Source: Thetidibacter halocola
Lineage (GTDB): Bacteria; Pseudomonadota; Alphaproteobacteria; Rhodobacterales; Rhodobacteraceae
Length of the DNA: 64,000 nucleotides
Assembly: GCF_018224955.1 (NCBI RefSeq)
Contig: NZ_JAGTUU010000008.1
Location: forward strand, 1-64,000
Direction of reading: 5' to 3'
Both the position numbers and the translations under genes were made by a program. A model generated the notes under the pieces. That model worked only from the letters and a program-made list of their open reading frames with translations, was not told where the DNA came from and ran no database searches. Of this stretch, positions 1 to 7,510 are shown one piece after another (within the stretch, counting starts at the first letter, position 1; each line of letters opens with the position of its first letter).

Positions 1-132
1 TCGGGCAAGATCATGCGCCGCATCCTGCGCAAGATCGCCGAAAACGACTTCGGCGCCCTCGGCGACACTTCAACCCTCGCAGACCCAGCCGTCGTCGACG
101 ACCTCATCGAAAACAGAATGAACAAGGGGTGA
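1..132 (+). CDS. acs: Acetyl-CoA synthetase, C-terminal end only (partial)
   Basis: The window opens inside this gene; 43 codons remain before the TGA. The residues [13 protein letters not shown] followed by GDTSTLADP and VDDLIENR are the characteristic end of AMP-forming acetyl-CoA synthetase. The Lys in SGKIMRR is the conserved C-terminal-domain lysine that takes part in adenylation and that is acetylated by Pat-type enzymes in studied homologues (known of the family). The enzyme converts acetate, ATP and CoA to acetyl-CoA, AMP and PPi in the cytoplasm. The gene is followed after 4 bases by an adenylate kinase, which could recycle the AMP. The upstream part, including the adenylation domain and promoter, is outside the window. 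Confidence 0.93.
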   Translation, partial: SGKIMRRILRKIAENDFGALGDTSTLADPAVVDDLIENRMNKG

Positions 133-136
133 GATC

Positions 137-820
137 ATGAAGGACTCCATGACCACCGCCCCCGTCCTGATCCTGCTGGGCCCGCCGGGCGCCGGCAAGG
201 GCACCCAGGCGCGGATGCTGGAAGACGCTTTCGGCCTCGTCCAGCTCTCCACCGGCGACCTGCTGCGCGCCGCCGTCGCGGCGGGCACCGAGGCCGGGCG
301 CAAGGCCAAGGCCGTGATGGAGGCCGGCGAACTCGTCAGCGACGACATCGTCATCGCCATCCTGCGCGACCGCCTGGCCGAGCCGGATTGCGCCCGCGGC
401 GTGATCCTGGACGGGTTTCCGCGCACCGCGGTGCAGGCCAAGGCGCTGGACGCGCTGCTGGCCGAGACCGGGCAGAAGATCGACGCGGCCATCAGCCTCG
501 ACGTCGACGACGCCGCCATGGTCGAGCGCATCGCCGGCCGCTATACCTGCGCCGGTTGCGGCGAAGGCTGGCACGACAGTTTCAAGATGCCCGCCAAGGC
601 CGGTGTCTGCGACAAGTGCCACGGCGCGGTGTTCAACCGCCGTGCCGACGACAACGCCGAAACCGTGGCGTCGCGCCTTGATGCATATCATGCACAGACC
701 GCACCTCTTATCGCTTACTACGAGCAGTCGGGCGCGTTGTCGCGCATCGACGCCATGGGGAGCATCGAGGACATCGCCGCAGGGTTGGCGGCGATCGTGA
801 GAATGGCAACGGCCCGCTGA
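137..820 (+). CDS. adk: Adenylate kinase, long form with zinc-type lid
   Basis: Interconverts ATP plus AMP and 2 ADP. The P-loop GPPGAGKGT is at residues 15-23, the AMP-binding stretch STGDLLR at 38-44, and DGFPRT at 92-97. The lid carries four cysteines (C138, C141, C158, C161) spaced as in zinc-binding, long-type bacterial adenylate kinases. Length is 227 aa, near the usual 215-220. The ATG at 137 follows an AAGGGG stretch at the end of acs; an in-frame ATG at 149 is the alternative. Rhodobacteraceae normally keep adk in the ribosomal protein operon, so a copy directly behind acs is probably a paralogue dedicated to removing AMP made by acetate activation; that is inference. Confidence 0.93.
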   Translation: MKDSMTTAPVLILLGPPGAGKGTQARMLEDAFGLVQLSTGDLLRAAVAAGTEAGRKAKAVMEAGELVSDDIVIAILRDRLAEPDCARGVILDGFPRTAVQAKALDALLAETGQKIDAAISLDVDDAAMVERIAGRYTCAGCGEGWHDSFKMPAKAGVCDKCHGAVFNRRADDNAETVASRLDAYHAQTAPLIAYYEQSGALSRIDAMGSIEDIAAGLAAIVRMATAR

Positions 821-827
821 GGGCCGT
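809..827 (+). terminator. GC-rich hairpin at the end of adk, weak terminator candidate
   Basis: ACGGCCC (809-815) pairs perfectly with GGGCCGT (821-827) around a 5-base loop that contains the adk stop codon. No T-run follows, so it may only protect the 3' end or attenuate read-through. Confidence 0.25.
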
Positions 828-836
828 GTCGGGATG

Positions 837-856
837 TTCCCTGCAACTCCAGGGAA
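837..856 (+). promoter_or_regulatory. 7-bp hairpin in the adk-DUF4212 leader
   Basis: TTCCCTG (837-843) and CAGGGAA (850-856) form a perfect inverted repeat with a 6-base loop, 75 bases before the DUF4212 start. It may be an operator or an mRNA processing structure; nothing in the sequence decides which. Confidence 0.25.
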
Positions 857-930
857 TGAACAGGACGCGCAATTCCACCCCGCGAGGGTTGTGAGCGGAG
901 TTGCGTCAATGGAGGAAGAGGAGGACCGCC

Positions 931-1224
931 ATGGCGGATCAACTATCACAAACCGCGCGACACGCCGCGACCCAGAAGGACGACAAGGCCTACTGGGCAG
1001 CGAACGTGCGCATCATTCTCATCAGCCTGGTGATCTGGGCGCTGGTCAGTTTCGGCTTCGGCATCCTGCTGCGCCCGATGCTGTCGGGCATCGCGGTCGG
1101 CGGCACCGACCTGGGCTTCTGGTTCGCCCAGCAGGGATCGATCATCGTCTTCCTGGCGCTGATCTTCTTCTACGCCTGGCGGATGAACAAGCTGGATAAA
1201 GAATTCGGCGTGGACGAGGAATAA
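931..1224 (+). CDS. DUF4212 small membrane protein, symporter partner subunit
   Basis: A 97-aa protein with two hydrophobic segments (about residues 28-50 and 62-85) and a short charged tail (LDKEFGVDEE). The start at 931 is chosen because a strong Shine-Dalgarno sequence (GGAAGAGGAGG, 912-924) lies just upstream; an in-frame TTG at 901 precedes that sequence. Proteins of the DUF4212 family are almost always encoded directly before a large sodium:solute symporter of the VC_2705 subfamily, as here with a 5-base gap, and are thought to be its small subunit. It would sit in the inner membrane. Function beyond that pairing is not established. Confidence 0.9.
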   Translation: MADQLSQTARHAATQKDDKAYWAANVRIILISLVIWALVSFGFGILLRPMLSGIAVGGTDLGFWFAQQGSIIVFLALIFFYAWRMNKLDKEFGVDEE

Positions 1225-1229
1225 GGGAC

Positions 1230-3014
1230 ATGGATCAGTTTACCATCAACCTGCTGTTCGTGGGCGCGTCGTTCGCGCTCTACATCGGCATCGCGATCTG
1301 GGCCCGCGCCGGTTCCACGTCGGAATTCTACGCCGCAGGCCGCGGCGTGCACCCGGTCACCAACGGCATGGCGACCGCAGCCGACTGGATGTCGGCCGCG
1401 TCCTTCATCTCGATGGCCGGCCTCATCGCCTTCACCGGCTATGACAACTCGACCTTCCTGATGGGCTGGACCGGCGGCTATGTGCTGCTGGCGCTGCTGC
1501 TTGCGCCCTACCTGCGCAAGTTCGGCAAGTACACGGTGTCCGAATTCATCGGCGACCGTTTCTACAGCCCGACCGCGCGCCTGGTGGCCGTGATCTGCCT
1601 GATCATCGCCTCCGTGACCTACGTGATCGGCCAGATGACCGGCGTGGGCGTGGCCTTTGGCCGCTTCCTCGAGGTCAGCTCGACCACCGGCCTGCTGATC
1701 GGCGCGGTGATCGTGTTCGCCTACGCCGTGTTCGGCGGCATGAAGGGCGTGACCTACACGCAGGTGGCGCAGTACGTCGTGCTGATCACCGCCTACACGA
1801 TCCCGGCGGTCTTCATCTCGCTGCAGCTGACCGGAAACCCGATCCCGGGCCTCGGCCTGTTCGGCGACCACCAGGCCACGGGCGAGCCGCTGCTGGCGAC
1901 GCTTGATGCCCTGCTGCGTGACCTCGGCTTCAACGAGTACACGACGCATAACGGCGACACGTTCAACATGGTGCTCTTCACCCTGTCGCTGATGATCGGC
2001 ACCGCCGGTCTGCCGCACGTCATCATGCGGTTCTTTACCGTGCCCAAGGTGTCCGACGCCCGTTGGTCCGCCGGCTGGGCACTGGTCTTCATCGCGCTGC
2101 TCTACCTGACGGCCCCGGCCGTGGGCGCGATGGCCCGCCTGAACATCACCGACATGTTCTGGCCGAACGGCGCACAGTCCGAACCGGTGAGCCTCGAGCA
2201 GATCGAGAACGACCCGCGCTACGACTGGATGGCGACCTGGCAGAAGACCGGCCTGCTGGGCTGGGAAGACAAGAACGGTGACGGCAAGATCGCCTACTTC
2301 AACGACAAGAACCCCGATGCGGTGGCCAAGGCCGAAGCCGCGGGCTGGGGTTCGGCGAACGAGCTGACCAACTTCAACAACGACATCCTGGTTCTGGCGA
2401 ACCCGGAAATCGCGAACCTGCCCAGCTGGGTGATCGGTCTTGTCGCCGCCGGTGGCCTTGCCGCCGCGCTGTCGACCGCCGCCGGTCTGCTGCTGGCCAT
2501 CTCCTCGGCCGTCAGCCACGACCTGCTGAAGGGTCAGCTGACGCCGAACATGTCGGAAAAGACCGAACTGCTCTCGGCCCGGATCGCCATGGCCGTCTCG
2601 ATCGCCGTGGCCACCTGGCTGGGTCTCAACCCTCCGGGCTTCGCGGCGCAGACCGTGGCACTGGCCTTCGGCCTTGCGGCGGCGACGATCTTCCCGGCGC
2701 TGATGATGGGCATCTTCACCAAGGTGAACAGCAAGGGCGCCGTGGCGGGCATGCTGACCGGCCTGGTGGTGACGCTGGTCTACATCTTCCTGCACAAGGG
2801 TTGGTTCTTTGTCCCCGACACCAACAGCTTCACCGACGCTGACCCGCTTCTGGGCAGCATCAAGTCGACGAGCTTTGGTGCCGTGGGTGCGGCGCTCAAC
2901 TTCACGGTGGCCTTTATCGTGTCCAAGATGACTGCGCCGATCCCGCGCGAGATCGAGGAACTGGTGGAATCGGTGCGCATCCCGCGCGGTGCCGGCACCG
3001 CCGTGGACCACTGA
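1230..3014 (+). CDS. Sodium:solute symporter, VC_2705 subfamily
   Basis: A 594-aa multi-spanning permease of the SSS family, beginning LLFVGASFALYIGIAIWARA and containing ADWMSAASFISMAG, a signature of the ActP-like branch. The partner DUF4212 gene lies directly upstream. Location downstream of acs suggests uptake of acetate or another short-chain carboxylate with Na+, but the substrate is inferred from context. A hydrophilic loop of about 100 residues separates two membrane helices after residue 305 and contains an EF-hand-like segment (D347-K-N-G-D-G-K-I354). A rho-independent terminator follows, so the operon probably ends here. Confidence 0.92.
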   Translation: MDQFTINLLFVGASFALYIGIAIWARAGSTSEFYAAGRGVHPVTNGMATAADWMSAASFISMAGLIAFTGYDNSTFLMGWTGGYVLLALLLAPYLRKFGKYTVSEFIGDRFYSPTARLVAVICLIIASVTYVIGQMTGVGVAFGRFLEVSSTTGLLIGAVIVFAYAVFGGMKGVTYTQVAQYVVLITAYTIPAVFISLQLTGNPIPGLGLFGDHQATGEPLLATLDALLRDLGFNEYTTHNGDTFNMVLFTLSLMIGTAGLPHVIMRFFTVPKVSDARWSAGWALVFIALLYLTAPAVGAMARLNITDMFWPNGAQSEPVSLEQIENDPRYDWMATWQKTGLLGWEDKNGDGKIAYFNDKNPDAVAKAEAAGWGSANELTNFNNDILVLANPEIANLPSWVIGLVAAGGLAAALSTAAGLLLAISSAVSHDLLKGQLTPNMSEKTELLSARIAMAVSIAVATWLGLNPPGFAAQTVALAFGLAAATIFPALMMGIFTKVNSKGAVAGMLTGLVVTLVYIFLHKGWFFVPDTNSFTDADPLLGSIKSTSFGAVGAALNFTVAFIVSKMTAPIPREIEELVESVRIPRGAGTAVDH

Positions 3015-3036
3015 TCGCGTCGCGTGACATCATGGA

Positions 3037-3069
3037 CGGGCCGCCTGAAAGGGCGGCCCGTTTGTTTTT
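3037..3069 (+). terminator. Rho-independent terminator after the symporter
   Basis: CGGGCCGCC (3037-3045) pairs with GGCGGCCCG (3052-3060) around a 6-base loop, followed directly by TTTGTTTTT. It starts 22 bases after the symporter stop. Confidence 0.9.
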
Positions 3070-3188
3070 GACAAGGCGTCCCATGTGCGACAGCGCGCGT
3101 CCGGAACCGCGTCGCCTTGCCCCCTGCCCTTTCCTGCGCCCGCCGACTATGGCAAGCCTGACCGCGACGCCCTATACCGAGGATCCCG

Positions 3189-3740
3189 ATGACCGACACC
3201 CCGCGCATCACAGGCCATGTCTTCATCGCTACCAGTCTCGACGGGTTCATCGCACGCGATGACGACGGGCTCGACTGGCTGATGAAACAGCCGGTGGAGG
3301 ACGAGGACCACGGCTATGACGCCTTCATCGCGCGGATGGACGGGGTGGTGATGGGCCGCCGCTCTTTCGAGCGGGTCCGCGACCTGCCGGACTGGCCCTA
3401 TGACAAGCCCGTCGTGGTCGTCAGCCAGAGCCTCGATCCCGCCTTGCTGCCGGACAGCCTGGCAGAGCGCGTCCGCATCACCCGCGCCACGCCGCTGCGC
3501 CTGATGGAGGCGTTGCAAGAGGAAGGTTGGAGCACTGTCTATGTCGATGGCGGCAAGTTGATCCAGTCCTTCCTGCGGGCCGGGCTGATCCACGAGATGA
3601 CCATCACCCGCGCGCCCGTCCTGCTTGGCGGCGGCGTGCCGCTGTTCGGCCTGCTGGAAGAGGACGTGGATTTCGACCTGATCGAGACGCGCGCCTTCAG
3701 GTCTGGCCTGGTTTCCACCACCTACCGCCTGCGAGAGTAA
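3189..3740 (+). CDS. RibD C-terminal / dihydrofolate reductase-like protein
   Basis: A 183-aa single-domain protein of the RibD_C/YyaP fold. Typical features are FIATSLDGFIAR near the N-terminus, DGVVMGRRSFE, PYDKPVVVVSQS, YVDGGKLIQSFLRAGLIHEM and the tail LIETRAFRSGLVSTTYRL. Family members are NADPH-dependent reductases of pteridine- or pyrimidine-like substrates; most stand-alone ones have no proven substrate. The gene lies 174 bases behind the symporter terminator, so it likely has its own promoter, and it is 9 bases ahead of the DUF294 gene, with which it is probably co-transcribed. No reason to call it a true folA. Confidence 0.85.
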   Translation: MTDTPRITGHVFIATSLDGFIARDDDGLDWLMKQPVEDEDHGYDAFIARMDGVVMGRRSFERVRDLPDWPYDKPVVVVSQSLDPALLPDSLAERVRITRATPLRLMEALQEEGWSTVYVDGGKLIQSFLRAGLIHEMTITRAPVLLGGGVPLFGLLEEDVDFDLIETRAFRSGLVSTTYRLRE

Positions 3741-3749
3741 GGACATCCC

Positions 3750-5573
3750 ATGCCGCTCGACCGCGCCGCCCTGCACCGTTTCCTGCGCTCCGTGCATCCC
3801 TATGACAGCCTGGCCGAGGAGGCGCTGGACGACTTGCTGCCGCGCTTCCGCCCGATGGAGCTGGCCGCGGGCGAGGACATCTATACGCTGGGAGAGCCGC
3901 TGGACGGGCTCTACCTGATCCATTCCGGCAGCGTCGAGGTGCGCGACGGCAACGGCGCGCAACTGTCGATCCTAGGGCCGCGCAATTCCTTCGGGGAACG
4001 GGGGCTTGCGCGCGACGGGCTGGCCGTTACCTCGGCCCGCACGCTGGAAGACTCGGCCCTGCTGGTCCTGCCGCGCGCCGATTTCCTGCGACTTGCAGAG
4101 ACCGAACCGCAGGTCAAACGCTTCTTCGACCGTCAGCGCCCGGCCAAGCCGAAACGCGCCGACCTGGCCACCAGCCGGGTCGAGACGCTGATGACCGCCG
4201 CACCCCTGACCTGCGCACCCGACGCCACCGTGCAGGAAGCCGCAAAGGCGATGGCGGCCAAGCATGTCAGCTCGATCTGCGTGACCGAGGGCGAGGCGCT
4301 GCGCGGGATCCTGACGATCCGCGACCTCTCGGCCAAGGTGGTCGCAGGCGCCCTGCCCGCCACGACGCCCGTCCGCGCCGTGATGACCGAGGGGCCGCAG
4401 ACCCTGCCGCCTTCGGCGATCGGCTCAGACGTGCTGCACATGATGATGGAGCGGCGCATCGGCCATGTCCCCGTCACCGAGGGCGGCAAGCTGGTGGGCA
4501 TCGTCACCCAGACCGACCTGACCCGCTTCCAGGCGACGACCTCGGCCGAACTGGTGCGCGACATCGCGACCGCTGCCGACGCGCTGGAAATGGCCCGCGT
4601 CACCGCCCGCATCCCGCAATTGCTGGTGCAACTGGTGGCGGGCGGCAACCGGCACGAGGTGGTCACGCGCCTCATCACCGACATCGCCGACGCCGCCACC
4701 CGCCGCCTGCTGGCGCTGGCGGAACGCAAGCTCGGCGCGCCGCCCGTGCCCTACCTCTGGCTCGCCTGCGGCTCGCAGGGGCGGCAGGAACAGACCGGCG
4801 TTTCGGATCAGGACAATTGCCTGATCCTCGACGATGCCGTGACCGAGGCGCAGATGGGCTATTTCGCCGAGTTGGCCAAGTTCGTCTGCGACGGGCTGGA
4901 TGCCTGCGGTTACATCCATTGCCCCGGCGAGATGATGGCCACCAACCCGCGCTGGTGCCAGCCGCTGCGGGTCTGGCGCGGCTATTTCGCCAACTGGATC
5001 GCCAAGCCCTCGCCCGAGGCGCAGATGCTGGCCAGCGTCATGTTCGACCTACGCCCCATCGGCGGCGCCGAGCGCCTGTTCGCCGACCTCCAGGCGGGCA
5101 CCCTGGCAGCGGCCTCGAAGAACTCGATCTTCGTGGCGCACATGATCTCGAACGCGCTCAAGCACACGCCGCCGCTGGGGCTGTTGCGCGGCTTTGCCAC
5201 GATCCGGTCGGGCGAGCACAAGAACACTCTGGACATGAAGCATAACGGCGTCGTGCCGGTGGTCGACCTGGGCCGGGTCTATGCGCTGCAAGGCAGGCTG
5301 ACGCCGGTCAACACCCGGGCGCGGCTGGAGGCGGCGCAGGCGGCGGGCGTGCTCAGCCAGTCGGGCGGGCAGGACCTGATGGACGCCTACGACCTGATCG
5401 CCGAGACGCGGCTCAATCACCAGGCGGACCAGATCCGGGCCGGAGGACGACCGGACAACTACCTGTCGCCCTCCAGCCTGTCGGATTTTGAGCGAAGTCA
5501 TTTGCGCGACGCCTTCGTCGTGATCAAGTCGCTGCAATCGGCGCTGGGACACGGCAAGGGGGCGCTGGGATAA
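3750..5573 (+). CDS. cNMP-binding / CBS / DUF294 putative nucleotidyltransferase
   Basis: A 607-aa signalling protein. Order of domains: cyclic-nucleotide-binding-like domain (about 15-130, GEDIYTLGEPLDGLYLIHSGSVEV), a pair of CBS domains (about 145-265, VETLMTAAPLTCAPDATVQEA and VRAVMTEGP), a DUF294 nucleotidyltransferase domain around residue 340 with the motif GSQGRQEQTGVSDQDN that matches the GS..D.D metal site of the polymerase-beta fold (GlnD-like), and a C-terminal DUF294_C helical domain. CBS domains usually bind AMP/ATP, which would link it to the energy charge affected by acs and adk. Proteins of this type recur beside acs, SSS permeases and an epsilon-like exonuclease in gammaproteobacteria. 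The target is unknown. Confidence 0.9.
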   Translation: MPLDRAALHRFLRSVHPYDSLAEEALDDLLPRFRPMELAAGEDIYTLGEPLDGLYLIHSGSVEVRDGNGAQLSILGPRNSFGERGLARDGLAVTSARTLEDSALLVLPRADFLRLAETEPQVKRFFDRQRPAKPKRADLATSRVETLMTAAPLTCAPDATVQEAAKAMAAKHVSSICVTEGEALRGILTIRDLSAKVVAGALPATTPVRAVMTEGPQTLPPSAIGSDVLHMMMERRIGHVPVTEGGKLVGIVTQTDLTRFQATTSAELVRDIATAADALEMARVTARIPQLLVQLVAGGNRHEVVTRLITDIADAATRRLLALAERKLGAPPVPYLWLACGSQGRQEQTGVSDQDNCLILDDAVTEAQMGYFAELAKFVCDGLDACGYIHCPGEMMATNPRWCQPLRVWRGYFANWIAKPSPEAQMLASVMFDLRPIGGAERLFADLQAGTLAAASKNSIFVAHMISNALKHTPPLGLLRGFATIRSGEHKNTLDMKHNGVVPVVDLGRVYALQGRLTPVNTRARLEAAQAAGVLSQSGGQDLMDAYDLIAETRLNHQADQIRAGGRPDNYLSPSSLSDFERSHLRDAFVVIKSLQSALGHGKGALG

Positions 5574-5600
5574 GCGCGAAAGACGCGCAAGGGAGGAGCG

Positions 5601-6107
5601 ATGTTTCTGGAACTGATCGCCGTGTTCATTGCCGGTTTCGCCGGCGCGGGCGCGGTCATGCTGCTGAACCGCCTCACGGGCGGGCGGCTGCCCCGCTGGC
5701 TGGTCCCGATCGGCGCGGGCGCGGCCATGCTGGGCACCACGATCAGCAGCGAATACAACTGGTATGGGCGAACCGTCGATGCCCTACCCGAGGGCGTGCA
5801 GGTGGCCCAGACGGTGCAGACTTCGGCCGCGTGGCGGCCCTGGAGCTATGTCTTTCCGGTCACCGAACGCTTTTCCGCCGTCGACATGGACAACCTCAGG
5901 CCCAACAGCGCGCAGGACGGGCTGGTGATGGCCGATGTCTATTTCTTCGGCCGCTGGAAGGCGGTACAGGCGGTGCAGATCCTCGTCGACTGCCCGACCC
6001 GGCGCCGCGCCGACCCCGCGCTGGGCGACGGCTCTCCCCCCGTCTGGCGCGACGTGCCGCCCGATGATGCGGTGGTGACCACCGTCTGCGGGGCGCCCGC
6101 GTCATGA
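5601..6107 (+). CDS. Membrane-anchored protein of unknown function
   Basis: 168 aa. Two hydrophobic segments occupy the first 50 residues (about 1-22 and 34-48); the rest, with SSEYNWYGRTVDALPEGVQV and WRPWSYVFPVTERFSAVDMD, is probably periplasmic and has two cysteines near the C-terminus. It is preceded by GGGAGGAG (ribosome binding site) and overlaps the start of the exonuclease gene by 4 bases, so the two are translationally coupled. I do not recognise the family. The conserved linkage with DUF294 and the exonuclease suggests it belongs to the same signalling unit. Confidence 0.75.
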   Translation: MFLELIAVFIAGFAGAGAVMLLNRLTGGRLPRWLVPIGAGAAMLGTTISSEYNWYGRTVDALPEGVQVAQTVQTSAAWRPWSYVFPVTERFSAVDMDNLRPNSAQDGLVMADVYFFGRWKAVQAVQILVDCPTRRRADPALGDGSPPVWRDVPPDDAVVTTVCGAPAS

Positions 6108-7510
6108 CCCGGCTCAGCCTGCGCCTGCGCGTGTTCCTCTTCTTCGTGCTGCTGGCGGCGGGTGGCGTGTCGATCGTGCTGGGCGCGCTTTACGCCGGGC
6201 ACGCCCGCGCGCAAGAGACCGACCCCGCCACCGGCTTCGTCTTTGCCGGCACGCTGTCCCTCTTCGGGCTGGTCGGGCTGACCACCGCCATCTGGTTCCT
6301 CTTCGACGAGAACGTGGCCAAGCCGATCCAGCGGCTTGCCACCAGCCTGCGCGCCCGCGCCCATGCCGGCGCCGGGCAGGATCTTGACCTGCACAGCGCG
6401 CGCTATCTCGGCGACCTCGCCCCCGCCGCCCGGGCCGTGGCCAGCGCCCTGTCGGACAGCGCGATGCAGGGGGCGCAGCGCCTCGCCTCGGAAACCGCCC
6501 GGATCGAAGCGGAAAAGGCCCGCCTCACCGCGTTGCTGACCGAGATCCCCGTCGCCACCCTGCTGGCCGATGCGCAGGGGCGCATCGTGCTCTATGACGG
6601 ACAGGCCGCCGAGGTGCTGGCCCAGCAGGGCGTACCGCGCCTGGGCGCAGCCCTGTCCGAGTATTTCGATGCGGGCGACTTGTCCTCGGCCCGGCAGCGG
6701 CTGGCAAAGAAGGGCAAGGAAGTCAGCGCGATCCTGCGCGGACAGGATGGCCGGCAGACCTACGACATCCGCCTGCGGCCGCTCGATGGCGGCGCGACGC
6801 TGATGGTGATCGACGCCGCCCATGTCGAGATGGCGCCCGATGCCGCCCGCCCGCTGGTCTTCGACTTCGACCTGATGGGCCAGAGCGTGCCCGAGGCGGT
6901 CGAAGAGACACCCCTGCGCCAGCTGGTCTTTACCGTCTTCGACACCGAGACGACGGGCCTCTTGCCGCACAAGGACGAGATCGTGCAAATCGGCGCGGTG
7001 CGCATCGTCAACAGCCGCCTCGTGCCCGGCGAGACGATCGACCAGCTGGTGGATCCCGGCCGCCCGATCCCGCCTGCCTCGACCGCCGTGCACCATGTCA
7101 GCGACGCGATGGTGGCGGGCAAGCCCGACATCGTGGCGGCTGGCCGCAAGCTGCACGATTTCGCCCGCGGCTCGGTCATCGTGGCCCATAACGCACCGTT
7201 CGACATGGCGTTCCTGCGCCGCCACGGCGCGCGGATGCAGCGGCAATGGGACCACCCGATCCTCGACACGGTGCTGGTCTCGGCGGTGCTGTTCGGCACG
7301 ACCGAGACGCATACGCTGGACGCGCTCTGCCTGCGGCTGGGCGTCACCATCCCGCCGGAGTTGCGTCACACCGCGATGGGCGACGCCCGCGCCACCGCCG
7401 AGGTGCTGCTGCGGATGCTGCCGATGCTCGAGGCGCAAGGCGTCCGGACCTTCGGCCAGCTGCTGGAGGAAACCCGCAAGCATGGCCGCCTGCTGAAGGA
7501 CATGAATTAG
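6104..7510 (+). CDS. Membrane-anchored DEDDh 3'-5' exonuclease, DNA pol III epsilon-like
   Basis: 468 aa. Two transmembrane segments (about 9-31 and 42-66) are followed by a HAMP/linker and a PAS-like region (about 145-240, IPVATLLADAQGRIVLYDGQAAEVL). The exonuclease domain follows (about 275-460): FDTETTG with D and E of ExoI near residue 280, HNAPFDMAFL for ExoII, and HTAMGDARATAEVLL for ExoIII, so the DEDDh set is complete. It therefore is not the replicative proofreading subunit but a sensor-like, membrane-bound exonuclease. The gene overlaps the preceding small membrane protein gene and ends convergently with the box-cluster dehydrogenase; their stop codons overlap by 4 bases. Substrate unknown. 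Confidence 0.88.
   Translation: MTRLSLRLRVFLFFVLLAAGGVSIVLGALYAGHARAQETDPATGFVFAGTLSLFGLVGLTTAIWFLFDENVAKPIQRLATSLRARAHAGAGQDLDLHSARYLGDLAPAARAVASALSDSAMQGAQRLASETARIEAEKARLTALLTEIPVATLLADAQGRIVLYDGQAAEVLAQQGVPRLGAALSEYFDAGDLSSARQRLAKKGKEVSAILRGQDGRQTYDIRLRPLDGGATLMVIDAAHVEMAPDAARPLVFDFDLMGQSVPEAVEETPLRQLVFTVFDTETTGLLPHKDEIVQIGAVRIVNSRLVPGETIDQLVDPGRPIPPASTAVHHVSDAMVAGKPDIVAAGRKLHDFARGSVIVAHNAPFDMAFLRRHGARMQRQWDHPILDTVLVSAVLFGTTETHTLDALCLRLGVTIPPELRHTAMGDARATAEVLLRMLPMLEAQGVRTFGQLLEETRKHGRLLKDMN

Noticed and set aside
1170..3011. 613-codon minus-strand open frame opposite the symporter
   Set aside because: Its product is a His/Arg/Gly-rich string without domains and mirrors the symporter's codon pattern; typical antisense shadow in high-GC DNA.
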